Positions 37,893-48,368 are shown, counted from the first letter of the stretch. The stretch is 64,000 nt of DNA from Septoria linicola (GCA_024114885.1 CP099423.1:1922001-1986000); one strand, 5' to 3'. The notes: generated from the sequence alone by a model not told the origin. Made by a program: numbers and translations.

Positions 37893-39546
37893 CGCGGTGA
37901 AGCCCCTTGTCCGCTAACGACAGACTAGTTAAGAACTCGGTACTAATCTCTAGATTAAGTACGCTAGGATCTATTAGATCTATAATAATAGACGAAAAGC
38001 TAATACTAGCCCGCTCGCTCTTAAATCTAGCTTAAACTAGACTCTCGACTATAGCTTCGAGTAAAGTCTCTTCCTTATTAAGTATATATTGTTTGTTAAA
38101 TATACTATAGGTGAGCTTCGCGTTTTGTCTCTACTATATAGATATAGTAGGTATAGAGAATCTATAGGTATTCTAATCGTAGTTAGTAGGAATTAGCTAT
38201 CTAAGATACTCGATAAGGATTAAGAAGTAATTAACGAAGGAGGGCTTCTAGCTAAGAATATTACGTAGTATAGCCCGGTATTCTATCTAAAAGATGTCGT
38301 AGGGTATAGGTAGAACGCTATTAGTAATATACGACTATAGTTAATTAGTATATAGTCGGCAAATGTAGTCGGCGCTTAAGATAGCTAGTAGATATACCTT
38401 AACTTAGGCTTCTAGTACTAATATCTAAAGTAAGACAGCTAGACCTCGAAGCCGCGATGTCGTAAAAGGGGAGCTCTATATTATATTAGTAGATAGGAGT
38501 TTCTAATAGATAGGAAGACTTACGCTATCGCTATATACTTATATAGCTATAAGTTTGTCTAGCGCCTTAATCTTAGACTAGAACTCGCCGATTGCCTTAT
38601 ACTAGTATTAATAAGTCGCTCTACTATAGTTAGTAGAGCCTAGCGTACTAGTAGATAGCTTAATAGCGTACTTAGCCTAAATATCCTTCTCTTAAGACAA
38701 GCTTAGTAGGTTGTCGATAATAACGTTTATAGAGTTTCTCTTTAACTTAGAAGGATCTAATAGTACCTAAACCTATATACTACTATCTTCCTTTTCGAAT
38801 TCTTCTAATATACCCTCTTTTCTCTTAATCTCTCTATATAGAAGGCGGAGCTCGATATACTAACCTTCTTTATCTTCCTAAGCGAGGTCTTTAGGAGATT
38901 TCTTTTCCTCTACCTTCTTAAGAGCCTTCCTCTCCCTATATAATATTAGCGCTAACTATATACGCCGACTACGTTTGCCGACTATATATATAATAGTATA
39001 ATAGAGACTTACCGTTATTTAGTAAAGCTTGCCTTATAGACTAGTTTCTATTAATTAATATACGTCTTCTACGCGTCCTTGTCGAGGCTATCCTACCCTA
39101 GTAGTATAGCTATTTACTTTACCTTAAAACGACTAAAAGCTTGATTCTTTACTTTACGTTTTCGGTCTACTTTAGCCCTATCTTCGTCTATAGCTTAAGT
39201 ACGTACGTAGTCGCGTAGTATATTTAGATTAATCGAGTAGTCTTTAATATCCTTTCTTGTCGTAGTAAGTCTTACGCGTTTCGCCTCGAGTTTAGGAAGA
39301 GACTCTACCTTACGCTTCTAACGTACTATTTCTAGAACAATTAGTATTAAAAGTATCGCGTTCGATAGCTATAACGGTCACCTACTAAATAGTAGTAGAA
39401 TTAGGTAGGTTAGACAAGCGATAGTAATATACGACGAATTTAGTTATAAGTATAGATAGTTAGAAAGCGAGGTTTAGAATTTATAGAAAGTAGAGAAATC
39501 TAGGGTCTAAGGGCTAACTAAGCGGGAGTAACGTCAAGGTAGGTCC
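37893..39546 (-). pseudogene. hAT-borne spliced gene of unknown function
   Basis: At least three exons: about 39546-39013, 38935-38398 and 38334-37893. Introns are 39012-38936 (GTAAGT, branch GCTAATATT, TATAG) and 38397-38335 (GTATAT, branch ACTAATT, TATAG). Codon phase is kept at both junctions (CG|G and phase 0), which supports the model despite RIP stops. The product would be at least 500 aa. It has a hydrophobic start region, a basic centre (KRKVESLPKLEAKRVRL; DRAKVDRKRKVKN), a Lys/Glu-rich helical part (ALKKVEEKKSPKDLA) and a mixed C-terminus ending LADKGLHRV. I recognise no family. A degenerate motif copy near 39600 suggests one more intron upstream. Both mapped introns carry the two-hexamer motif. 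Confidence 0.55.
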
Positions 39547-39609
39547 GCCTCTAGATACTTTAATATAGCTTTTTAGATAATATTAGTTATCGGTATATAT
39601 AGTCGGTAC

Positions 39610-40577
39610 TTTACTATTAGATTATATTATAGTATAGGCTAATATATCTACTAAGTCCGCCTATCCTAGGTCTCTATAGTTATATAGTATATCTACTAGA
39701 TAGAAGAAAGATTACTTTAAAAAGAGAGGTATAGGCTAATTATATAAGACTAATAGTAGATTATAGAGACCTAGCTTTTATTCTAGAAAGGATATCTTAA
39801 TTTCTTAAGAAGTACTTACTTGTTTATATAGTTATACTTACCTTTTCTACTATATATAACCTTATATATTAGCTAGAGATATTATAATTTTAGCTATTAT
39901 ATTAAGAACTATCCTATCGATCTATAGACTAGGTTTAAAACTCTTTAAGCTACTTAATAAGTTAATAGGCTTAATAGATTACTAAAATAGTATAAATCCT
40001 AAGAATCCTATAGTATATATTAATAGAATAAATATTTAGTTTTAAGATATTTTAAGGCCTAATAACGAGATACTACTATTAAGTCTATTATAGAGAAAGT
40101 TTTTCTTTAGATTTAGAAGATTCTACTAATCTTTTAGAACTAGCCTTTTTAATTAGTCTTAGAAAAGAGAGAGAGTATTACTACTTTATATTTATATATT
40201 TTATATATCTAGTATATATAGTAAAAATATTCTCTTCTATAGTATTATAGAGAATTTATTATTAATAGAATAGGCCTTAGTTTAGTATAACTTAGAACTA
40301 ATAGCTTATTTTTTAATTATTCTATACTAATATCTAATTATATAGATCTAGTAAACTAATATCGACTATAACTATCCTCTAGTTCTACGCTTCTAGAATT
40401 AATCAAGATAAGATTTATAGTCGGTAATCGTAGTCGGTAGTAGTTTTCCTTATATAGTACCTTCCTATTTAGGTATAGACGTAGGATCTAGTAAGTTTCT
40501 TAGTATCTCTTTAGACTCGAGGTTCTATAGCTTATAGCGTCTTAGTAAGTTTTAGTATCTTTCTAACTACCTACTTC
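39610..40577. other. A+T-rich hAT internal spacer
   Basis: Nearly 1 kb with no readable domain on either strand. It may hold the first exon and promoter of the 37893-39546 gene on the minus strand. A motif copy lies at 40419-40437. Confidence 0.4.
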
Positions 40578-40626
40578 TTCTTTCTTTACTTCCTTCCTCT
40601 TATCTCTACCCTTTCCTTTATTTCTT
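40578..40626 (+). promoter_or_regulatory. Pyrimidine-rich promoter tract of the first H3-like gene
   Basis: About 50 bp of almost pure C/T (CTTCTTCTTTCTTTACTTCC and onward) lies just before the reconstructed start. CT-rich tracts upstream of the start are common in strongly expressed filamentous-fungus genes. It supports a once-functional plus-strand gene. Confidence 0.45.
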
Positions 40627-41136
40627 ATACCGTTCTTCGATTACGACGCTCTATATAGGAGCGATAATTAAGTATCGATCCCTTTAAGTCCTCCTTAGCG
40701 TTTACGATCGTATAGTCTACTAAAAGCAGCTATTCTAGAGAGCACTACTTAGAAGCCTATTAAGCCTTAGAAGAAGGTTATTATAGTAAAAACGAATACT
40801 CGTCGGAAGCGTATACCTCGTAATAGTAGGTAGAAACGTCGTATTCTTAAGTTAGGCACTATTATACTTCGTTAGATTAAGAAATTATAGGGTATAATAG
40901 AACTATATATCTAACGCCTCCTATTCTAGTAGCTTGTCCGCGAGATCGTTCTTACTTTTAGTAGTAGGCTACGCTATTAATTAGCGGCCTTAGAATGCCT
41001 CTAAGAGGTAGCTAAAGCGTTCCTTACTACTAAATTTAAGATATCTAATCTCCTAGCTATCTATATAAAGCGGGTTATACTATAGGCTAAGGATCTATAG
41101 CTATACCGTCGTATTCGTACAAGGTTTACTAGCTAG
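40627..41136 (+). pseudogene. Histone H3-like gene A, RIP-mutated, inside hAT
   Basis: One plus-strand frame aligns without a gap to the histone H3 fold over about 90 residues (40834-41124). Seen: KRRILKLGTIILR, LLF--LVREI, F-SRLRY, LAALECL-EVAKAFL, NLLAIYIKRV, AKDL-LYRRIR. Stop codons fall where H3 has Gln or where a CAG/CAA/TGG codon is expected, the RIP pattern. No intron is needed. Upstream is a basic tail (KTNTRRKRIPRNSR) without the canonical ARTKQTARKS start. A likely original start is ATA at 40627 (ATG by RIP), giving about 169 aa. Loop 1 is of canonical H3 length, not the longer CENP-A type. Confidence 0.8.
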
Positions 41137-41563
41137 GACGGTAGTATAGTTTAGTAGAAGCGTAAGTCTACCGACTATAGATACTAACTATATTTCTAAC
41201 CTATTATCTTAGTAGATGTATAGCGAGTTCCTCTAGAGAATAGAGAGGTCGTTAGTACCTTAGGCTTTAGACTCTAAATTCTAGCCCTATATTAAAACCT
41301 TATAATTTCGACCTTACGACTATAACTCTAAATAAACATAATATTATTAATATTCTTTCGCGTTCTCGCGCGATATAGTACTTCTAGTCAACTACGCCTT
41401 CTTTAATTATCTCGTATAAGACGCTACTATACTTACGCCTAAATAACGCGCTCTTACTAATTAAGTATCGCGTTCTCCTACTCTATTAGCGTAACTTTAA
41501 ATAGAGGGAGCTAGCGACTAGCCTTAAGGACAGGCTAATAATCTAATTCTTATCGATATATAA

Positions 41564-42264
41564 GATAGTAATAATAAAGATAATAATAAATACGCGCCTA
41601 AAGAGGAGGATAATAAAGACGCGCCTAAAGAGGAGAATAATAAGCCTCCTACTCTAAATAGACCTACTACTAGTAGGAAGGGCCTTAGTAGAAAGCGGCC
41701 TATTACGTAAAAAGCGCCTCGTAAGATAGTAACAAAGAAGAAGAGAAGAGCCGGTCTAAAACTTACTATAAAGAAGAAATCCCGTATCCTAAAAGTATAG
41801 TCGAATACTTAGAACGCGGCGCGAGCTAGTAGGCTTTCTAAGAAGGCTCTAGTAGTAAGGAGAGTAAGGAAGCCTTATCGCTATAAGCTAGGTAGTAAGT
41901 TAAAACGTAGTCGGCAAACGTAGTCAGTACGCTAATCTACTATAGTTTTAGCTCTATAGGAGATTCGTATATTTTAGAGGACTAGGGATCTACTTATTAG
42001 TAAGCTTCCCTTCTAGCGACTAGTAAGAGAGGTCGCCTACGGCTTTAAGTAGGATCTACGCTTTTAGGCTACTATACTAGAAGCGTTATAAGAGGTAGTA
42101 GAGCTCTATTTAACGAAGGTTTTTAAGAGTATATATCCTTCTATATTACTATTTAGTAGCTTATACTAACTTATATAGGTACTAACCTCTACGCTATCTA
42201 TATAAAGCGAGTTACGATCTAGTAGAAGGATATATAGCTCGTTTAGAGAATACTTCGTATATAG
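41564..42264 (+). pseudogene. Histone H3-like gene B with long tail and two introns, inside hAT
   Basis: A long Lys-rich tail has a tandem PKEEDNKDAPKEE segment and leads into RKPYRYKLG, the H3 RYKPG entry to helix alphaN. Intron 1 is 41895-41945 (GTAAGT, branch GCTAATC, CTATAG) and holds the two-hexamer motif. Intron 2 is 42129-42178 (GTATAT, branch ACTAACTT, TATAG). After splicing the fold continues with no gap: EIRIF-RTRDLLISKLPF, RLVREVAYGFK-DLRF, ATILEAL-EVVELYL, then TNLYAIYIKRVTI--KDI-LV. Stops sit at Gln-type positions. The 5' end is uncertain, as the frame may begin upstream of 41564. Two introns show that it was a host-type gene and not a chance match. Confidence 0.82.
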
Positions 42265-42703
42265 GGCGTTATAGATAATAAGGGTTATTTAAAGTAGTAT
42301 AGTACTACGTATTATATTCGGCGTAAGGAATAGCGTTTAGGCTACTTCGAGATACCCGGCTACGTAGTAGAAGCGCGGTATCAAATTATATTATAACTAT
42401 AGCGAACGATATAAGATTGCTTTCTACTTTTATACTATAAAACGGTTAAAACCTTCGTTTCCTCTTATCTCTATAGTCGGTATATATAGTCGGCGCCTAT
42501 CGTCCTTTTTACGTACTTAGATACTTAAAATGCGTAGATTTTAGTATACCTATACCTATACTCCTATAGGTACCTATATAGGTATACGCCCTAACCTATA
42601 TTTTCTAGTTATAGGTACTATCTATTAAGCTTTAGCGGGTTACCTCCCTAACCTATATCGATTACTAAGAATATAGGTTTAGACCTAACCCTACCTATAC
42701 TAA

Positions 42704-42727
42704 CCTATTCCGATGTCTAATAATATA
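42704..42727 (-). repeat. hAT right terminal inverted repeat and target duplication
   Basis: The inverse of the left end lies at 42704-42719, followed by ATAATATA (42720-42727). Repeated AACCTA/TAGGT elements lie inward from about 42540, as subterminal repeats. Confidence 0.75.
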
Positions 42728-45700
42728 TATAACGTACGATAAATCGGTTATCGTTAATAGTACGCTATATACTATCTATATTAAGATAGGTAATAGTTAT
42801 CTTATAGCTACTACGCGCTATACGATCAAGCTACGTATTACTAGATAAGATATATAGTTTATAAACGCGTTATTTATACTAGGCCTCGTAGCTAACCTAA
42901 TTTCTATAGAATAACTCTATAATAAGCGTTATTATTACTTAACGGAGCTTTAGACGCTTTATACGAGAGGTAGGAACGGTAACATAGTTACTATTATACG
43001 CGTTATAAAGTAAGACGGCTTACTATACTTATAGATTAATATACTAAATATTTAAATAGTACTTACTAACTTACGTACTCTACCTAGAGTCCTCTTAGTA
43101 ATAGTAAACGAGTAGTACGACCGACTCGGTTACTCTTATTAATTAATACTCGATAAGATAGCTACTAACGGCTAAATCTATATTATAGGTATAGGTAAGA
43201 CAGCTAACTACTTACTATATCGCTAGGCACTCGCTTAACGCGTATATAGCCGTATTCTACGTAATAGACCGACTTAAATATATACTATTATCTATATAGA
43301 CGTAGTTATAGTATTAATACTAGCCTACGACGGTTCTAAGTATTATACTCTATTTATAGACGTAACTTTACTCTACTAACACGTTTATACGTTACGCTTT
43401 AAGTTATCTATAGCGATGTTCTTTAAGTAATACCGTTAGTATATCTAGACTTAACTTAACCTTAGTATTCTAATCTACGTACTCGATAGAGGGCGCGAGT
43501 ATAGTAGAAACGCGCTATTATAATAGGCTATAGACAACGGTATTTAACTACGTATTATAGTACTAAACTTATTAATATAGAATAGACGCGTAGAAGTAAG
43601 TAACTATATTATTAGTATAAAGGCGCGTAAGCTTATACTTACTATACGACTCGTAAAGAAGTAGTAGCTAGAAGTAGTCTCTACTACGGTCTACCTACTT
43701 AATATTACTTACTTATAGACGCTTAATAATACGCTATACGCTATTATCGCCTCGTAAGTAGCTATATAGTAATATAAGCCTAGACTTGATTATTTAAGAG
43801 CTTACGGCACTACGGCTATTATATACGACTATAATATAGCTCGAGGCGATAAGTTTAAAGCTCGTAGTAAGGTAGGTTAATTAGTAGGTTATTATAACTA
43901 CTCTCTCTATCGTATACTTATTAGTAATTATATTATACGTACTAAGGACGTTAAGTTTACCGATACTTTACTCGTTAATAAAGCTATTAACGATATAGAG
44001 GAATTTAGCGATTTCTTCCTTCTAAATATAATTAATTAAGTAAGCGATACTTAACTAGACGACCCTACGCTATAGGCAGATATCCGTGTTATTCTAGAGG
44101 CTCCTATATATAACGAGGAGCTACTAAATAACGATATTAAAGATATTATTAAAGACGTAATAGTCGCTCTTTAATAACTCGAGGTCTAACTACTAGTACT
44201 ACGCTACTCTAACCGTACGAGACGACTACTCGCGTATGTTCGAGACCTATAGAATAGCTATATTACTAGTATGCCGTACGAGGCTATCTACGCGTTTATA
44301 GCCTCTATATAGGCTAGTAATAGTTAAGAAATTAAGATACTGTAGTCCTATAAGGTAGCTATATTATTACTATAGGTAAAGGAGTAGTATACCGTAGCGG
44401 TTAAAGAGATAAAGAGCTTAATAGATAATAACATATAGTAAGAAGTAGATAAACTAGTAGGTTATAACGTCCTATAAGGACGCTAGGTATTCGCTATTAA
44501 GCGTAACGCTTAAGGTAATATTATACGCTATAAAGTACGCTAGGTTATATATAGTTTTATATAACGTAAAGGTATTAATTATAACGAGACCTACGCGCTA
44601 GTAGTTAAGCTAGTAATAGTCCGTATACTATTAATATAGATAGTAATAAAGGGTTTAGATTATTAGTAGTTTAACGTGATTACAGCGTTTCTTAACGCGC
44701 TAATTAATAAGCGTAATATCTATGTCTAAATACTATATAGTTTTAAGACACGCGGTAAGGTCTACCTACTTAAGAGAGCGCTCTACGGACTTAAGTAATT
44801 ACCGCTTCTCTAGTACTAAGAACTTAAGAAGTTTATAACTTCTATCGGCTTTATAGTAATTAGTACTAATATATACGTGTTTCGTAACGACGAGGTTACT
44901 ATCGCTATTTATATAGATAATATAATCGCTATAGGTATAACTAAGGCGCTTTATACTATAGCGGATTAACTTAGAGACTACTTTAAGATCTACGAGCTTA
45001 GACTAGTATACTACTATCTCGGAATAAACATTGTCCGTAGCTCTAATACTATATTTATTAGCTAGACTACCTATATAGACCGTCTTAGTAAGAAGTACTA
45101 GATTAAGGCTTCCTTACTACTATATATACCGTTATAAGCGAGGCACGGACTTCGTAAAGCTTCCGAGGGCTACTAAGCTACTACTTTACTTTAGAAGTAA
45201 TATTAAACAATTATTAGTAAGCTTCTATAGCTAGCTATAATTATAAGACTAGACATTGCCTACTATATAGGCTATCTCTCGCGCTATCTTAGAAACCCTA
45301 TACTAGAATACCTAGAGGTAGCTATACGCGTTATAAAATACTTAGTCTATAATGCCGGCCGTAGTATTACGCTTAGTAGCGACGATAATAACGATAAGCT
45401 ATTATACTACGTTAACGCGTCTTAGGCCGACGACGTAGATAATAGGCGATTAATAGAGGGTTTTATCTTTATACTCGGTAACTTACTAATTCTCTAGAAG
45501 TCTAGTAGATAACTAATCGTTACTTGCTCTAGTACGGAAGCCGAATACGTCTAAATAGTACTCGCGACTAAAGAAGCCGTTATACTTAGTAATACTATAA
45601 AAGAGCTAGGATATAAGAGAGTGTTTCTAATAACTATCTATAAAGATAACTAGCTAGCAATTAATATTACGCTACGTAATAGTAGAGCTACCGAAGCTCG

Positions 45701-45880
45701 TACTAAGTATATAGATATCAAGTTCTACTTTATTCGCGAGAAGTTAGTAGACGATACTATTACTATCTAGTAGATTATAATAGAGTATTAGAAGGTAGAT
45801 AGATTAACGAAGGCGCTTAACTATAACAAGTACGAGCGCTTTACTTAATAGCTCGGACTAATAGATAGTATTTAAGACTT
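42728..45880 (+). pseudogene. Copia-A protease rest, integrase, reverse transcriptase, RNase H
   Basis: The frame continues from the left half across the hAT duplication. Landmarks: integrase core near 43290-43450 (YDGSKYYTLFIDV); reverse transcriptase about 44460-45130 with FNVITAFLNALI, LLKRALYGLK and the active site as YIDN near 44915 (usually YVDD); RNase H 45240-45800 with ADDVDNRRLIEGFIFILG, SSTEAEYV and ARTKYIDIKFYFIRE. Stops are at Gln and Trp codons. Plus-strand Ty1/copia order. Confidence 0.8.
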
Positions 45881-46028
45881 AGGGGTTAAGGAATTATAAC
45901 GCTTCTAATTAGCCGAAGGGTTTAATACCGGTTTCGAGCGATTTATAGAATAAGCGACACGCTAACACGGCAGTTACGCTATTAACCAATTATAAGACGA
46001 GTTTATTATGACAGTCGACATGGGGGTG

Positions 46029-46150
46029 ACTTGATCAGTATAGATGCCTCAGGCACTTTAGCGTGCCAAGAATGTCGACACGCATTCGTAACTCGAGGTT
46101 TCCGTAGCTAGTTACTTCTTCATAATAACAATCAACTTATTACATCAACT
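46029..46150 (+). repeat. Copia-A 3' LTR
   Basis: 122-bp partner of 13695-13816, preceded by the purine tract ATGGGGGTG at 46020-46028 and followed by the duplication GTTCC. Unique gene-bearing DNA resumes at 46156. Confidence 0.85.
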
Positions 46151-46155
46151 GTTCC

Positions 46156-46442
46156 TACAGATCAGAATCTACAGGTGCCTGAGTGAGGCCGAGGTGAAGA
46201 GGAATACGAGGCATTTCCGAGCCTAGAGCCTGAGGCTGCAATCATGTGAAAGTGTAGACATAAACGAGCCAACTTATCGACAGTTCTAAAGGCACGCAGC
46301 TTTGGGTCTTTCGATGTAGACGTGCACAGAGATAGTGCAAGTAGCGAACAGCGTTATCGAGGAGAAGACTCTGACTCAATTTCTTGCATAACGAAGGACC
46401 TATTGCTGGGCACATGCAACTACCTGACATAGACTAGTGCAA
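46156..46442. other. Unique DNA between island and transporter gene
   Basis: About 290 bp of normal composition with no convincing frame. It must hold the transporter's 3' end signals. Before the insertion it was contiguous with 13689. Confidence 0.5.
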
Positions 46443-48368
46443 TCATGACTTTTCCACATGAGCGACAGTGATGTCGGCACCCTTCTGCGATGGGCTTGAA
46501 CCCCTGCGGATGTCGTGTGCCTCCTGTTAAATGCATTAGTCTTGATCTCCCGCTGCTACTGGGGCAGGTGAGAGCTTACCTCGTCGATAGCCTTGCCATC
46601 TGGAACCTTGCCGAAGAGCTCGTCCATGCTCTCGAGACTTCGTCCCTTGGTCTCGGGAACGAAAACCCAAGTGAAGATGAACATGCAAAAGCAGAAAGTC
46701 CCGTAGATAAAGTATGCTCCATAACCACCTTTGCCGACAGTGGCGATCATGTTTGGGGTAGCACGAGCAACAACGAAGTTGAACCTGAAAAGAAGGAATT
46801 CAAGTCAGTAAAAGCGTCTCGTTGGAGTATCAGTGTGAAGGGTGTTCTTACAGCCATTGAGTCGCAGCAGCGATGGAGACGTTGAGAGCTCGAAGTCTTG
46901 CGGTCGGAATCTCAGACACGTAGATCCAGCAGACGGGTCCCCAACCGAACTGGAAGAAGACGGCGAACAAGTAGATAGCAACGATAGCGACGTAGCCTGC
47001 AGCTGGGACTGGGACACCCTTTTGCGGTGGCTCCACGCGGATGTAGATGCCGATGTAGTACATGCAGAGTCCTTGAGCGATCGAAGTCCAGAGCAAACTG
47101 CGACGACGTCCAAGAGAGTCAGCAGCAAGCAGAAGGAAGAGAGCACATCCAACCATCTTGAGCACACCGTAGATGCCCGTGGCAAACAGCGAAGATTCAG
47201 TGCCTGTAAGTCCAAGGTTGCTGAAGATCTGGGGTGCGTAGTAGTTGATAGCATTGGTACCTTTAAGAGTGTTAACAAGGGCTCAATCGCAGACATTGAC
47301 AATGCTTACCAGTCATCTGCTGGCAAATCATCAGACCAATACTGATGAGAGTTCGCTTTCTGTTGCCAGGAATCGTGAACATCTCCTTGAGCAGGTCTTT
47401 GATGCCGGAGCCAGCGACTAAGCGGCGTTCGTAGGCCAGCTGGTCGGACATCTCCTGCAGTTCATTCTGGACGTATGGGTGTGTTTGTGGTAGGTTGCGA
47501 ACGCGCGCGAGTACGATTCCTGCGTCCTCCCATCGATCTTGGCGAGCAAGCCAACGTGGTGTCTCGGAACTGATGAACATGCCCACAAGCAGAATGACAG
47601 CTGGGAGAGTTTGAAGCGCAAGCGGCACCACGTATTGGACTGTGCCGGAGAAGTGAAGCAACGAGCCGTAGTTGATCCAGAAGGCGATGCACACTGCAAG
47701 GTGTCAGTTACATCAATGTATCCATTTTTGGTCGACTAACCTCCAGTGACGATGAAGAACTGGTACATTCCCGTCAGGGCACCACGGATAGCTCTTGGGG
47801 CATTCTCGGATGTGTATAGCGGTGTGATCATACTCGCACCTCCGACACCCACACCTGCGACAAAACGGCCAATGTACATGACTGGAAAGTGACCGGCTGC
47901 TGCTGCTTGCATAACTGATCCGATGATGGCGAGGACCGCAGCGATCATCATGCCAATACGACGACCAAGCTTGTCGGCCACCCAACCAGCCACGATGGCA
48001 CCGAGGAAGCAGCCTGCCTGGAGTGTGGAAACGATGTTCGCTTCGAGATTGGCGGACAGTGTAGGGTTCTCCGATGCGAGTGGCAGATTGTATTTGTTTC
48101 GGAAAGGATCGAGCTTCAAGACACCGCCGATGATGCCGGTGTCCATACCGAAGAGCATACCACCGAAGCATGCCTATGTCGCGATTAGGCATCGTACTGA
48201 TTGACTTGAGACGCGGCAACTCTTACACTTGCGCACACGACGAAGACACGCCAGTTGTAAATCTCCTTTGGATCATCTTTCATCGACTCATTGCGACTAG
48301 AGATAGGTCAGCATGATCTCCATTAGCTGTGGACTGTACGCTTACACGATCTTCTGCAAGAGACCCAT
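46443..48368 (-). CDS. MFS sugar/quinate-type transporter
   Basis: Seven exons (48368-48346, 48296-48227, 48173-47741, 47693-47310, 47260-46852, 46784-46580, 46523-46443) give 534 aa, in frame throughout; the first exon is 23 nt. The sugar-porter signatures are seen: FGMDTGIIGGVL in helix 1, DKLGRRIGMM in loop 2-3, YIGRFVAGVGVGG, ETPRWLARQDR after helix 6, QQMTGTNAINYYAP, DSLGRRRSLL and VPETKGRSLESMDELF at the end. YNWRVF near the N-terminus is typical of fungal quinate permease-like members. Plasma-membrane proton symport of a sugar or polyol acid is expected; the substrate is not predictable. An intron near the stop (46579-46524) changes the C-terminus and is supported by good splice signals. 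Confidence 0.9.

Larger units (their letters stand above)
15267..42493. repeat. Dispersed two-hexamer motif AGTCGG-n7-AGTCGG, mostly intronic
   Basis: Eight copies have hexamers exactly 13 bp apart (start to start). Plus orientation: 15267-15285, 37096-37114, 38354-38372, 40419-40437, 41909-41927 (second hexamer AGTCAG), 42475-42493. Minus orientation: 16616-16634 and 38965-38983. Degenerate copies lie at 39588-39606 and 41171. The consensus is close to AGTCGGYAAAYGTAGTCGG. All lie in hAT sequence; none was seen in the Gypsy or either Copia. Those at 16616, 37096, 38354, 38965 and 41909 fall inside predicted introns with GT donors and CTAAT-like branch sites. They may be introner-like elements or intronic regulatory sites. 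Confidence 0.75.
14960..42727 (-). mobile_element. hAT DNA transposon with histone H3-like cargo, interrupted by Gypsy
   Basis: Ends are inverted repeats TAGACGTCGGAATAGG (from 14968) and its inverse TAGACATCGGAATAGG (to 42719), with TAGGTTAG-like subterminal repeats on both sides. Both sides carry the same 8 bp ATAATATA (14960-14967, 42720-42727), the duplication length of the hAT superfamily. The transposase on the minus strand has the hAT core and C-terminal dimerisation domain. After removal of the Gypsy insertion the element is about 8.26 kb. Besides the transposase it holds an unknown minus-strand spliced gene (37893-39546) and two plus-strand histone H3-like genes (40627-41136, 41564-42264). 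All coding parts carry RIP stops, so the copy is dead. Removing it joins the Copia-A protease frame exactly. Confidence 0.82.
13690..46155 (+). mobile_element. Copia-A: outer Ty1/copia retrotransposon holding the whole nested island
   Basis: Two 122-bp direct repeats (13695-13816 and 46029-46150) differ at 4 sites, all transitions of CpA/TpA type. Each is flanked on the outside by GTTCC (13690-13694, 46151-46155), a perfect 5-bp target-site duplication, so this is one insertion. The left repeat is followed by a primer-binding-like AGTTATAAGCCC; the right one is preceded by a purine tract (ATGGGGGTG). Gag remains lie on the left, and integrase, reverse transcriptase and RNase H remains on the right, all on the plus strand. 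Without the 27.76-kb hAT insertion and its duplicated 8 bp the element is about 4.7 kb, normal for Copia. The repeat ends are AC...CT rather than TG...CA, which is odd. Confidence 0.85.

Noticed and set aside
38354..38983. A 630-bp MITE bounded by inverted AGTCGG motifs
   Set aside because: The two inverted copies lie in two introns of one gene model with matching phases, and other copies are not paired. Introns explain them better.
13695..46150. A+T-rich block as a centromere, given the nearby Scm3 gene and H3-like fossils
   Set aside because: All of the block is explained by four nested transposons with clear ends. The H3-like frames have canonical loop-1 length and belong to the hAT. Gene proximity is no evidence for a centromere.
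13695..46150. A giant cargo element (Starship type) with 122-bp terminal repeats
   Set aside because: No DUF3435 tyrosine-recombinase captain was recognised. The repeats behave as Copia LTRs with a 5-bp duplication, a primer-binding-like site and a purine tract.
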